64,000 bases of DNA, from positions 1,178,001-1,242,000 of the forward strand of contig NC_012991.1 of the NCBI RefSeq assembly GCF_000026365.1, read 5' to 3'. This document shows positions 47,401 through 55,954 of the stretch, in pieces (positions within the stretch are counted from its first letter, which is position 1; each line of letters begins with the position of its first letter). The translations under genes were made by a program, and so were the position numbers. The notes under the pieces were generated by a model. The model did not search any database, was not told the origin of the DNA, and worked only from the letters and a program-made list of their open reading frames with translations. This stretch comes from Zygosaccharomyces rouxii (lineage: Eukaryota > Ascomycota > Saccharomycetes > Saccharomycetales > Saccharomycetaceae).

Positions 47401-47968
47401 TCATCGGTTCTACTTTACCAAAGTTGATAACCGCTAAGATTCCGGGATCATGAGGGTCCTTAGTCACTAAATGTGTAGTTTTGTTCGAAAGAAAATCCAC
47501 ACAGGTCCCGCCTAATGCATGTACCGCTTCCGTATAGAATAAGTATTCAGAATTGTTGAAGGAATGTCTTGAAACATAAATTTGGAATTCCTTAAAAATA
47601 TGTCTTGGATCTGGTGAAAATAGTGACGTTCTTGCATGCTTCTGGCTTTCAATGCAGCTATGAATCCATTTTGGTGTCACCACAGGTATTAAAAAATCAA
47701 AAGATGCAACACGGTAGAATGGGAAATTTACATCTTCACTTATAATAAAGTGAATGGTATTACCTTCTGCAACGTCGTTTGCAAACCACGATTTAAGATC
47801 TTTAGGGATTGTAGGACTTTTAGTATCAAAGCATTTGTGAACGCTACAAATCTGACATGAATTCCTTTTCAAAAGATCGATAATTGATCTAGTGGATTCC
47901 AATTGTTCAAATTTAGTGACAACGATTAAAAAATTCAAATTTTCAAATAATTTACTACCATCAGACAT
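44480..47968 (-). CDS. RTT107: BRCT-repeat DNA-damage scaffold Rtt107
   Basis: The 1162-residue protein has four N-terminal BRCT-like units (about 1-430; tryptophans in VTPKWIHSC, VYPTWIVQSF, GNLIWVFYMW and TNYLWLEECY mark them). A long acidic Glu/Gln/Pro-rich linker (about 470-830) has many repeated EEP/EEQK-like segments. Two C-terminal BRCTs (about 930-1162) complete the protein, ending with ALAVAWDWFITSIFQ. Rtt107 (YHR154W, 1070 residues) is recruited to gamma-H2A at stalled forks, binds Slx4 and Smc5/6, and is phosphorylated by Mec1; several SQ/TQ pairs occur in the linker. Gene order RTT107-SPO16-SPO12-MTC6 is kept, with UGA4 inserted after RTT107. Confidence 0.93.
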   Translation of the reverse strand: MSDGSKLFENLNFLIVVTKFEQLESTRSIIDLLKRNSCQICSVHKCFDTKSPTIPKDLKSWFANDVAEGNTIHFIISEDVNFPFYRVASFDFLIPVVTPKWIHSCIESQKHARTSLFSPDPRHIFKEFQIYVSRHSFNNSEYLFYTEAVHALGGTCVDFLSNKTTHLVTKDPHDPGILAVINFGKVEPMNFVYPTWIVQSFKQLSIAPEDMHKISPDDSDSSSKSKLEDIWGRLNEIDFKLTSNIWENHSFIIGMDVSLNRDLYSTLIELLQANGGTVHRHLDESDIAKTNADCYIGKSVSSREYEVSENKKLHLGNLIWVFYMWSLCQFRPPTEKLIFSPFKRKLLETNQLITAYTNFFGQQRFYIQRLVNALGGFTTSELSRRNTHLLCRFPFGKKFETAKNWGDKCVITNYLWLEECYRQSTRLDPLTPCFQQLPVEGELQRTLGQMQWDNSESLEPHVKNLSKQFNEEEPNIQNTPLPSQHDEQETGSGNVEQPTPELRPMVPEPVEEPLNTNEHSKLEENTEKEENLIGENGEKSNPAPQDMCDNPEITPDIEHPQQKEVMVQEASRNDPVSPPDESMLEQKNTETISNHEEIVRADVNSQEQKPPLERMSNEQHLPIEQNEDLDLEKPQKQTQDVNKSTEGKERRSQENSQKDLLNLKTLEEDTKPESVQRPNEERQSENKDQKHSQGPAEETIKPIEEQKQHQRSQEGTKTPIEDKEQQEEPHENHEAAGNDLGQYQELLEEPRIPIEENTQAGTPRQLPSESSGEPAVFSRQGSKDLNRTRTSADYSPSSEIPKDVTEVQATSKQEEGTPKSQTPPSTLTPTSFDQIHSSQGSRRAAKTKAARKLHDDIESLNEFQRNTKRKKTGNLLPEEIAQLEKSKALEAEARGILLKILPEENEITKDDTGSEGAQHHRSKKLPYNINAVTTGLSGNIGELDLTILRLLGITIHNEITSENVGKLDGIIAPKKLRTAKFLKSLSFHPLRYALTPKFLKDILRIIHKGKKANLSLDISRYYIPDTDQEKLFKLTSLPNKVFERAGILNVNIISDIPGGIDTISSILKAHGVKETRSIPATHMNKLSLQDFLLNDANSETTTEAPVEYIFLVNKPTQVRIFKKLTKDNKHSALAVAWDWFITSIFQLEVDVSNSEHVILRSD

Positions 47969-48177
47969 TACTTGTAGCTGGAACTAAACATTTATGAGTT
48001 TAATCAATGGATAATATTTCGCCTCTATTTTGTTTGAATTGAGGTAAGGTTTAAGGTTAAGTTGAAGAGAAACGCGAATCGATAGTGAACAAACTTTGAA
48101 TATATTGAACATCATATTGCGTAGATACAAAATAAGAACATTTATACATGCATATTAATTTAACTTTAAATAAACTG

Positions 48178-49926
48178 TTACACAACCTTTTCGGGTTGTG
48201 ATAAAACGTTATCGATATTGTCAAGTACGTCTTCGCCAACAGCATTGACGTACTCTTCCTCTGTTAGATTAGAAGCCGGTCCGTGGTAGTACTTCTTCTT
48301 GTAAGTGATATAATAAATAAACGATAGGATCCAAACACCAGGTCCAATAACACAGGCGTAATTCATACTTTGAGGAGTCACATTGTGTTGACTTGTAGGG
48401 AACATGACCAAGATGATGACGAACAATCCCCAAAAAACGGATATCCAACCATTAACGGTAGATAGAAATTTACCTAAATAGAAAGGACCTGGTCTAAATA
48501 AATCCTTACCAAAGGTCAATCTTAAGAAAGTTGGTGTCCCCCATGATAAGTTGTTACCAGCAACCGACAAGCTGAACAATGCGTTAGCCGCTTCGTCTTG
48601 TAGACATAGCAGACCTAACACCAAAGTACCACAACAAGCTGCAATAATTGCAACAAATGGAATGGAATAAGTTTTGTTGACCTTCTTAATGTATTTGGAA
48701 AAGGGTAATCCATTATCTCTAGAGAAGGCCCAAATTTGTCTCGAAACTGCAGTAATTGTAGATGCACCCATTAGAAATTGACAGAATGCAATTAAGGACA
48801 TGAATGCAATCGCCCAGTTCTTACCTAGACAATCATAAATGATCTGTGCAATGGACAACACGTACTTGGTATTCATAGTCTTTGACACATCAGGATCCAT
48901 ACATGCAAGCAAAACAATTAGAATAAACCAACCAAGGATCCAACATACACTAATAGATCCAACGATACCCAATGCTACCGATTTTTTTGCATCCTTAGCT
49001 TCTTCAGACTGATGTACACATGAATCAAACCCACCAATAGTCCAAATTGCGGGCATAAATCCTGCTAGACAAAATTGCCAACCGTTATTCCAATCACTAG
49101 AATTTTGATAATTTGCAAAGATGAAATGGCCATGGTTGAATTTACCTCTGTTCACCTTAGCACCAATTGGTACAGCGATAAAGAATAGTACGATGATGAA
49201 CAAATTGCAGATAATACTTAGTGTTTGCAATTTGGCAACGAATCCAGATGCTACAGATGTACAAACACCCATCATAATTGCGGCACCTGCAAAAATACCG
49301 TATAATTTACCGTTAGTAACATCGAAATTACCATCTTTAGTTAGTACAACAGCTGCTAGCACTTCTTCAGCAAACCCATATGTAATTGAACAACATGCAG
49401 CCGTTAGCGCCAAGGAATTAGAACATCCGATAATAAATGACATTACTGCTTTGTAACCTTTGGGAGCATAATAATAAGTCCAGTAGTAAAGACCACCTGC
49501 TGTTGGAATTGCACTTGCATTTTCAGCCATGGCTAAACCAAGTACTAAGATGAAAAACCCTGCAATAAGCCACCCCCAAATGGTAGAAACTGGACCACCT
49601 GCCAGACCATCGGAAAGAAGAGTACCGATAGACGGTAGTAATCCCATGATGGAAAATGCAACACCAAACACTTGTATAGTAGAAAATTTACGTTCTAATT
49701 CTTGCTTGTAACCAATTTCTGCCAGCAGTCCTTTATCGGTATTCGAAGTAGCAGAATTGATATAGTTAACTTCACCGGCAACTGGAGACCTGACAGATCT
49801 AATATGAGATTTTAAACCACGGAACTCCAATAAAGTACCTTCATTCTTCTCACCATCCAACTCTGCAGCAGAGGTTGTGCTATAACCTCCCTTAACGTCT
49901 TCCTGTCTCATAGTTTCTTCCCTCAT
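48178..49926 (-). CDS. UGA4: GABA permease
   Basis: The 582-residue APC-family permease has about 12 membrane spans. It is collinear with S. cerevisiae Uga4 (571 residues): GEVNYINSATSNTDKGLL, AEIGYKQELERKFSTIQVFG, PTAGGLYYWTYYYAPKGYK, GSFDSCVHQ-like GGFDSCVHQSEEAKDAKKS and AVSRQIWAFSRDNGLPFSKYI. It imports 4-aminobutyrate and related amino acids at the vacuolar and plasma membranes. Two N-terminal Met residues (1 and 6) are possible starts; the first is used here. It lies between RTT107 and SPO16, which are direct neighbours on S. cerevisiae chromosome VIII. Confidence 0.93.
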   Translation of the reverse strand: MREETMRQEDVKGGYSTTSAAELDGEKNEGTLLEFRGLKSHIRSVRSPVAGEVNYINSATSNTDKGLLAEIGYKQELERKFSTIQVFGVAFSIMGLLPSIGTLLSDGLAGGPVSTIWGWLIAGFFILVLGLAMAENASAIPTAGGLYYWTYYYAPKGYKAVMSFIIGCSNSLALTAACCSITYGFAEEVLAAVVLTKDGNFDVTNGKLYGIFAGAAIMMGVCTSVASGFVAKLQTLSIICNLFIIVLFFIAVPIGAKVNRGKFNHGHFIFANYQNSSDWNNGWQFCLAGFMPAIWTIGGFDSCVHQSEEAKDAKKSVALGIVGSISVCWILGWFILIVLLACMDPDVSKTMNTKYVLSIAQIIYDCLGKNWAIAFMSLIAFCQFLMGASTITAVSRQIWAFSRDNGLPFSKYIKKVNKTYSIPFVAIIAACCGTLVLGLLCLQDEAANALFSLSVAGNNLSWGTPTFLRLTFGKDLFRPGPFYLGKFLSTVNGWISVFWGLFVIILVMFPTSQHNVTPQSMNYACVIGPGVWILSFIYYITYKKKYYHGPASNLTEEEYVNAVGEDVLDNIDNVLSQPEKVV

Positions 49927-50566
49927 CTTTTTTGTCGAGTTTAGAATGGTGAAAGTATGAAGACAATTAAATCGTGGCTCTGGTACTCACCCATCAATCT
50001 CTTTGTCATATATATGATCTGTGTCTGTATCTAAACGTCTGTATCTACACATCTGCATGTATGTTTGCTCGCATTTACCTATCCTGTTCGTCTTAGTTAC
50101 ATTTACGATATCATTCAGCTCTCAAAAGATCCGCCGTTATCGTAAGTCATTGCTGAAGTTATCGAGATACCGCAGGGATTCATTAAAGCATCAATAAGGC
50201 CTTTCAACTGCCCTAAACACACAAGCACTGATAATCAATCGATAGATTAGATGGTGGCTGCTGATTAGTTGATTTCAGTTACTTATAATAGTAAGGCACG
50301 ATTCACTTGCTTTTCCCTCCCTTATCAATCCCCAAACGGAAAGAGAAAAATGAAAACGATAGCAAGTAACTCTAATTAGAGTCCGAAGGACGTAAAATGA
50401 GTTCTCGAGGTTATAATGGGCGAAAAGGCTGTACTTAAAAATTCCGATTGCGATCTGACTCTTTTACTGCAAGTAGTTAACTCAGGGTTCGGAGGAACTT
50501 TCAATCGTTACAGGGACCCTGTCAACTTAAACTAATTAATTAATAAAAAAATTATTTTTTAAATTC

Positions 50567-50626
50567 TGACGCGTCACGGAATGTCCGGGATAATATACCG
50601 GGTCCGTTCGGACATTCGCTGACGCG
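50567..50626 (+). promoter_or_regulatory. MluI cell-cycle box and nested inverted repeats before SPO16
   Basis: TGACGCGTCA at 50567-50576 is a perfect palindrome with the MBF core ACGCGT. GAATGTCCG at 50579-50587 pairs with CGGACATTC at 50609-50617 across a 21-base spacer that itself contains CCGGG and ACCGG halves. TGACGCGA follows at 50619-50626. The block stands out as GC-rich beside an A/T tract and lies 90-150 bp before the SPO16 ATG. Confidence 0.55.
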
Positions 50627-50658
50627 ACAACTCCCCTTACTAAAGGAAAAAACAGCCC

Positions 50659-50668
50659 TAGCCGCTCA
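50659..50668 (+). promoter_or_regulatory. URS1-like site of SPO16
   Basis: TAGCCGCTCA differs from the Ume6 URS1 consensus TAGCCGCCSA at one position. It is 47 bp before the SPO16 ATG, a place where early meiotic genes often carry URS1. Confidence 0.45.
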
Positions 50669-50714
50669 AGTTTTAATACTTCTTACACTTCACTCTACAC
50701 TTAGTAAACTTGCC

Positions 50715-51236
50715 ATGGAAATTGTCAGTGAGAGGACTATTGAGCAAGATAGCGGTCAGCCACTGATTGTAGTCATTGAGATACGTTTCGAATACAATAA
50801 GAACGATATTGTATTAGAGTTAGTTCATTTGCTAGAGTTCCTCAGCGAGTTTTATACTTCTAGTGACAATGTGATGATCGATTTACAAGTTGCAAGTACG
50901 GAGTCATTCCATTCTTGGTCATGGGAAAAAGCTCTTTATATCGCTAGACGATCAACGAACTTCCCAGTTCCCGTTTTCCTTACGCAGACCACGGGGGTTA
51001 AAGTCAACTATTTGAAGTCTAACAGATCGTTAAAAAATTTTAGAGAAACAGTTCGGAATGCATCAATATCGTTGGATGATAGTGATAATTACAACGATGG
51101 TTGCGACTATGAAACTACATTGAAAGTGACTCTTTTACACTTTGTCCAATTGAATGGTGTTGATGAAATTTTTTTGGAACAAATGCTGCAAAACTACCAC
51201 TGTTTAGAGGAAGTTCTAACGACGACTGAAGAATAA
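50715..51236 (+). CDS. SPO16: Probable meiotic ZMM protein Spo16
   Basis: The 173-residue protein is small and acidic, without a strong motif. Assignment rests on gene order: it lies between RTT107 and SPO12/MTC6 in the orientation of YHR153C, and its length is near the 198 residues of S. cerevisiae Spo16. Spo16 is an ERCC1-like partner of Zip2, binding branched DNA to promote crossovers in meiosis. The predicted mix of beta strands (PLIVVIEIRF, KVTLLHFVQL) and helices is compatible with that fold. The upstream URS1-like and MCB-like sites fit a meiotic gene. Confidence 0.72.
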   Translation: MEIVSERTIEQDSGQPLIVVIEIRFEYNKNDIVLELVHLLEFLSEFYTSSDNVMIDLQVASTESFHSWSWEKALYIARRSTNFPVPVFLTQTTGVKVNYLKSNRSLKNFRETVRNASISLDDSDNYNDGCDYETTLKVTLLHFVQLNGVDEIFLEQMLQNYHCLEEVLTTTEE

Positions 51237-51646
51237 ATGGTACCCATTTCGTTATTCTTCCCTCTATTCTCTTTCCTTCTTCTCACTCGTTCGGTTCGTT
51301 CTCCTGCCACGTGACACACGTGGGGAGAGTTTTTACTGTTACTACCAAAGCAGGATTGTTTTATGACCTACGAATTATGCACACAGAGCAGATAGTGCCC
51401 GAATATTGGCCCGAGGGCTAACTAATAAAATATTGACAGGGAAATTGAAGCGTGTACATGTGTGCGTTGGCCTCTCTGTTTAGAGGCAAGCAAGGCTTTA
51501 TTATAGTATATTATACTGTATTATAAGAAGAGTGTAGTAGGTTGATTGATTGATCTGTCAATTTATCGATCTCTTGAGGTGCAAGTGTCTGTTGAGAGGA
51601 CAGGTACAAGAGGCACCAGTTTGAAGAGAATCAAAAAAGAAAAAAA
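51237..51646. promoter_or_regulatory. PHO81 promoter with two CACGTG boxes
   Basis: CACGTG occurs at 51308-51313 and 51317-51322; the second reads CACGTGGG, the high-affinity Pho4 form. They lie about 325-340 bp before the PHO81 ATG. A TATA-rich run (TATAGTATATTATACTG) follows at about 51501-51520, and the start codon is preceded by a purine-rich A tract. Confidence 0.72.
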
Positions 51647-54600
51647 ATGAAATTTGGTAAGTACTTAGAGGCAAGACAGTTGGAACTACCTGAGTATTCA
51701 AGTCATTTTATTGATTACAAGGGATTGAAAAAATTGATCAAACATTTAGCAGTACCCCTAGCACAAGCACAACCAAATCAGGATCAACTGACGTTAGATG
51801 ATGTTGATGAATCGGTAGTTTTTCAAAGGTTACAAGAGCATAAGGCTTCATTTTTCTTCAAGTTGGAAAGAGAACTGGAAAAAGTGAATTTCTTCTATTT
51901 GGAAAAAGAATCAAATCTCAAACTAAAATTTGATATTTTACAATCCAAATACAAGACTTATAAGAGTCGTGGGAAATTAAGTTCCAAGGAAGCAGTCTCT
52001 TATAAAAACATTCACGGTGGATTGAAGAAATTTCAAAGAGATTTAGCAAATTTAGAATTCTACATCGAATTGAACCGAACTGGATTTTCAAAACTGTTGA
52101 AAAAATGGGATAAAAGGTCACATTCACATCAAAAGGAATTTTATTTAGCAACTGTTGTTTCTGTGCAACCTGTTTTCACTCACAATGAAGTATCTAGACT
52201 TAACGATGCCACTTTAAGCGTATTGATGAAATTAGATGATACGACATATGAAGAGAGTACGAGTTTTTATTCTGAAGGTAGTGCCGCTAATTCACAATTA
52301 AATTTAATTGAAGCTAACGTAATATCATCTAGAATTCCAAATAATTTGGATCCTCGTGATGCAATCACAACGGTTGGTCCGAATGTTGTATCTTCTCCAC
52401 AGCTAGTTGATATTGATGCAGAGATTGAAAATTGGTATATGGAAATTGTTAATATTTCCAAGTTGAAAGATACTCAGAGGAAACTAGACATGTTAAAGGA
52501 ATTCCATGTTAATAAAATCGAAAAATTTTTAGATGAGATTATTCCCAGTAGTCGTATTGATAAAAACTTGATCTTTAAGGATTGTTTTACCAAATTATTC
52601 ATTCTGTTGGTTAGTAGTTCTATGGATGATATTTCTTTACGCGTTTTCTTTACAAGAGCAAAGGCTCATATTGATTTATCATACTGTGATGAAGATGATC
52701 AAGTTTTCTCTAGACGTAACGTTTTCCATGAAGCCGCCAACTGTCTGAAACATTCACGTATATTTGTTTTTGGGGAGGCATTTTTGATGATAACTCAAAC
52801 GGCTCCCTGGGCATTAACGCAGCAAACTTTAAGACGACTTTTAAATGCAAAGGATTTGCATCAACGTACTCCCTTACACTATGCTGCAGAATTGGGTAAG
52901 TTTGATTTAGTTAAGCTTTTGATCGATTCTAAAATGCTAGATACAGTGGATATCTTGGACGATGATTCAAAGACACCTCTAGTGTTAGCAATTATTGCTA
53001 ATCACATTGATGTGGTTGAGAAATTACTGGTGGATGGTAACGCATCACCTTCTCCAAAAATTGATGAAGGTACAAAACCTCAATTTACTCCATTGATAGT
53101 TGCATGTCGTTATAACAACTATATGGCAGCTAAACTGTTATTAGATATAGGTGGTATCGATTTGAGTAATATGACAGATCCAGAAGGGTTAGGTGTTCTA
53201 CACATTGTAGCCAAAGAAGGCGGTGATGCACAGTTGATTCAACTATTGGTACATTCTGGTGCAGATCCCAATGGTGTCGATAGTTTTAACAAATGGACTC
53301 CCATATTCTATGCAGTCCAAGAAGGTCATGCAGAAACAGTTCGTGAACTTCTAAACCATGGAGCACGTATCGATATTACAGATGAAAGCAATTTGGGCAT
53401 CACTTACTATGCTATTTGGGAAGGTCATTTGGACGTTTTAAACGTTCTTTTACAAAGAGTTGATGAACAGTATGAGACGAAGGAGAAAAGAATTGAAGTT
53501 CTTCAATCAGACACACCATACACCAAGCCCATGAGTCCTAGTAATTCATTACAAGATATTCCTGATTTTACACTACCACCGCCAATTATCCCATTAAGAA
53601 AATATGGTCATAACTTTTTGGAAAAGAAAATTTTTGTTAAACTTATGATTAAATCAGGTTCTACTGCCATTGATTTCAATAAAGGTGAAGAGGCCATACT
53701 TTCATCTCCCGGTAGAATCACCCTGACATCAAATTTACCAGATATTATTCCTCGTAATATCATTTTACCCCTTGTTGAAGAGGATGATGGTGAGGTTGTG
53801 TTCCAAGTGGATAGTTTAGAAGATTTTTGTATCGATTTCGAAGTCTTTCCGGCATTCGGTACAAGAATAATTGCTAAGACTACGGCAATGTCATCTGTCT
53901 TTCAAAATAGACTGGCTAATGGAGCTGCTCATGTATCTTTGCCATTATTTGATTCTAGGTTGATCAATGTGGGGACTTTGACTTTTGATTATCAAATAAT
54001 TTTCCCCTATAGTGGTAAACCATTAGAGATCACCAAATATGATACTTATTGGAAGTCATCTGGTGGTGCTGATGCTGATGCTGGAAAGGATGGTCATCGT
54101 GTGGTCACATCGTCCTCTTTAAGTGGCAGTTTTATCAATGTTACTGTTTGCACTTTAAACGATGGTACTATAATCGCAGCACCTAATGCATTTTTCGAAG
54201 TTAAATCAGCCAAATTGTTCTTCAACGATTTGACCAGGGATCAATTGGAAAAAATGTGTGATTATCGATTAGATGAAATGCCATTGATTAGTGATCCCGG
54301 TGATTTGAAACAAGTTTTATCATCACGTATTGTACTACTTTCAGAAGTTCTTAACAAAGTTTCACCATCCATCCAATTGGAAATTCAGGTGTCCTTCCCA
54401 ACAAATCTTGAAATTGAAGATATTCCAGTTAAAATTAGCCCATTTGTCGATTTGGATGGTATCATTGATCACGTTCTACTGTTGGTCTTTGAACACGTTA
54501 GATATCTACGTCACTCAGGTCAGAACATACGCTCCATTGTTTTCAGTTCCTGCAATTGGCAAGCTTGTGGTATTTTAAATTGGAAGCAACCTAACTTCCC

Positions 54601-54952
54601 AGTTTTATTCCATATTAAAGGTTTAAAACGTTCCAATGGTTTGTTCATCATGGATACACCTCATAATCTAAGGGATTTGGCAGTCGATCCAGCCAAGGTT
54701 AATTTTGCTCAGGAGAGATCAAGGGGAATTCATCAAATTGTAAGTTTTGCGGCAAACAATAATTTATTGGGAATAATTGTACCTTATGATTTACTCAAGA
54801 TTTGTCGACTACTAATTGGTGCTATTCAGGGCCAAGGTTTATTACTAGTTGGATCCATCGAGGATGACCAACAAGGTGTGATAGACGATGATGAAATTAA
54901 CGGTCTCCATACAGAATACGAGTTGCTCTTCAACAAAAGCATAGATATGTAA
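51647..54952 (+). CDS. PHO81: Pho81, SPX-ankyrin CDK inhibitor of the phosphate pathway
   Basis: The protein has 1101 residues. The N-terminal SPX domain (1-~180) has MKFGKYLEARQLELPEYSSHFIDYKGLKKLIK and the lysine-rich surface that binds inositol pyrophosphates. An ankyrin block at about 395-600 has recognisable RTPLHYAAELGKFDLVKLLI and WTPIFYAVQEGHAETVRELL units. The C-terminal glycerophosphodiester phosphodiesterase-like domain (about 830-1095) is present but its canonical HRG and GE-type catalytic motifs are not evident, as in the yeast protein. Pho81 inhibits the Pho80-Pho85 kinase when phosphate is low, letting Pho4 enter the nucleus. The Pho4 boxes upstream suggest the known positive feedback is kept. 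Order YHB1-PHO81-NAS6 follows YGR234-232. Confidence 0.96.
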   Translation: MKFGKYLEARQLELPEYSSHFIDYKGLKKLIKHLAVPLAQAQPNQDQLTLDDVDESVVFQRLQEHKASFFFKLERELEKVNFFYLEKESNLKLKFDILQSKYKTYKSRGKLSSKEAVSYKNIHGGLKKFQRDLANLEFYIELNRTGFSKLLKKWDKRSHSHQKEFYLATVVSVQPVFTHNEVSRLNDATLSVLMKLDDTTYEESTSFYSEGSAANSQLNLIEANVISSRIPNNLDPRDAITTVGPNVVSSPQLVDIDAEIENWYMEIVNISKLKDTQRKLDMLKEFHVNKIEKFLDEIIPSSRIDKNLIFKDCFTKLFILLVSSSMDDISLRVFFTRAKAHIDLSYCDEDDQVFSRRNVFHEAANCLKHSRIFVFGEAFLMITQTAPWALTQQTLRRLLNAKDLHQRTPLHYAAELGKFDLVKLLIDSKMLDTVDILDDDSKTPLVLAIIANHIDVVEKLLVDGNASPSPKIDEGTKPQFTPLIVACRYNNYMAAKLLLDIGGIDLSNMTDPEGLGVLHIVAKEGGDAQLIQLLVHSGADPNGVDSFNKWTPIFYAVQEGHAETVRELLNHGARIDITDESNLGITYYAIWEGHLDVLNVLLQRVDEQYETKEKRIEVLQSDTPYTKPMSPSNSLQDIPDFTLPPPIIPLRKYGHNFLEKKIFVKLMIKSGSTAIDFNKGEEAILSSPGRITLTSNLPDIIPRNIILPLVEEDDGEVVFQVDSLEDFCIDFEVFPAFGTRIIAKTTAMSSVFQNRLANGAAHVSLPLFDSRLINVGTLTFDYQIIFPYSGKPLEITKYDTYWKSSGGADADAGKDGHRVVTSSSLSGSFINVTVCTLNDGTIIAAPNAFFEVKSAKLFFNDLTRDQLEKMCDYRLDEMPLISDPGDLKQVLSSRIVLLSEVLNKVSPSIQLEIQVSFPTNLEIEDIPVKISPFVDLDGIIDHVLLLVFEHVRYLRHSGQNIRSIVFSSCNWQACGILNWKQPNFPVLFHIKGLKRSNGLFIMDTPHNLRDLAVDPAKVNFAQERSRGIHQIVSFAANNNLLGIIVPYDLLKICRLLIGAIQGQGLLLVGSIEDDQQGVIDDDEINGLHTEYELLFNKSIDM

Positions 54953-55060
54953 CAAGAAAAAACCAATGGGATATGAGGATAGATGATGCAGGGAAACAGC
55001 ATATGATTGTATACTATAACTAATACTAATACTAATACTAATATTATTACTAACAACACG

Positions 55061-55741
55061 CTATGAGATATTACGTAGAAAATATTGTTTTACCTGGTCG
55101 TTGACTGCGAAATCCACCGCCTTGGATCCATCAGTCGTCTCCAAATCAGGATCAGCGCCATGTTTAACCAACAAAACGGCAACATCACCATTACCTTCTG
55201 CCAAGGCATGGAATAATGGAGTCCAACCTTCGCCATCATTCCTATTGAGTGGACTACCCGCTCGACATAGCATGTCAACCATCCCCATGGATCCAATGGC
55301 AGCTGCACGGTGCAGCGGTAGTTGTGATCTTTTATCCTTAACCCTGACGGATGCACCGTTATTGAGCAAAAATTCACAAATCCTTGCGTGCTTCTTACTA
55401 ACAGCTAGATGCAACGCAGTAATCCCTTGATTCGTAGGCATATTTAAGTCTGGCTTTGTGTGCAATGCATATAGTTGCTTGACGATATCAAGATTACCCA
55501 CTGCACATGCTATGTGGAACGGCGTCCATCCTGATTCATCTTTCAGTTCATTTATATCCATATCTTGCATCATAGATAGTAGAAATGATACTATTTCTCC
55601 ATATTGAAATGAAACTGCCCAGTGTAGTGGTACTCTGCCGTCAGCATCCCTTTTGTAAGGCTCTTGAGGGGATACACTAACTGCTTCTTGAGCCTTACGC
55701 AGGTTATTCGTCATACATGCTTCATGAAGTGGTAGATCCAT
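55061..55741 (-). CDS. NAS6: Proteasome regulatory-particle assembly chaperone Nas6
   Basis: The 226-residue protein (228 in S. cerevisiae) is built almost entirely of ankyrin repeats: GRVPLHWAVSFQYGEIVSFLL, GWTPFHIACAVGNLDIVKQLY, GITALHLAVSKKHARICEFLL, SQLPLHRAAAIGSMGMVDMLC, GWTPLFHALAEGNGDVAVLLV and a final DGSKAVDFAV. Nas6 (gankyrin) binds the Rpt3 C-terminus and delays docking of the base onto the 20S core during 26S assembly. It is convergent with PHO81 and divergent from PHB2, as in YGR231-233. The usual proteasome PACE box (GGTGGCAAA) was not seen upstream. Confidence 0.95.
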   Translation of the reverse strand: MDLPLHEACMTNNLRKAQEAVSVSPQEPYKRDADGRVPLHWAVSFQYGEIVSFLLSMMQDMDINELKDESGWTPFHIACAVGNLDIVKQLYALHTKPDLNMPTNQGITALHLAVSKKHARICEFLLNNGASVRVKDKRSQLPLHRAAAIGSMGMVDMLCRAGSPLNRNDGEGWTPLFHALAEGNGDVAVLLVKHGADPDLETTDGSKAVDFAVNDQVKQYFLRNIS

Positions 55742-55811
55742 TGCTAATTGATAAGGAATCGATTGTTTGAGACTTCTTAACAGCTGTTTGTATGCGCTTG
55801 CGTGTTAAATG

Positions 55812-55837
55812 TCATCTCATCTCATCTCATCTCATCC
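55812..55837 (+). repeat. Tandem CATCT pentamer in NAS6-PHB2 promoter
   Basis: Four to five tandem copies of a 5-bp unit (TCATC/CATCT) occur between two divergent starts. The reverse complement GATGAGATGAG overlaps the extended PAC motif, so some copies may be functional, but the pure repeat may also be neutral. Confidence 0.7.
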
Positions 55838-55954
55838 CTTCATATCATGGAGGAAATTTCGCCTATAAACTTAACAAAGAAAAGGAGACTCTTAGTACTA
55901 CAAACAAGTCGAATAAATCGATTGAAAAAGGACTAAGAAAGGCTCCCCAACACT

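Larger units (their letters stand above)
49927..50714. promoter_or_regulatory. Divergent UGA4-SPO16 promoter region
   Basis: The 788 bp hold two separate signal groups. Near UGA4, GATA cores cluster between 50137 and 50326, including a full GATAAG on the UGA4 strand (CTTATC at 50321-50326); Gln3/Dal80/Uzf3 control of UGA4 is known. Near SPO16 lie an AT-rich stretch (50534-50564) and the GC-rich dyad at 50567-50626. CCGCCG at 50131-50136 might be part of a Uga3-type site, but the full 18-bp element is not present. Confidence 0.55.
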
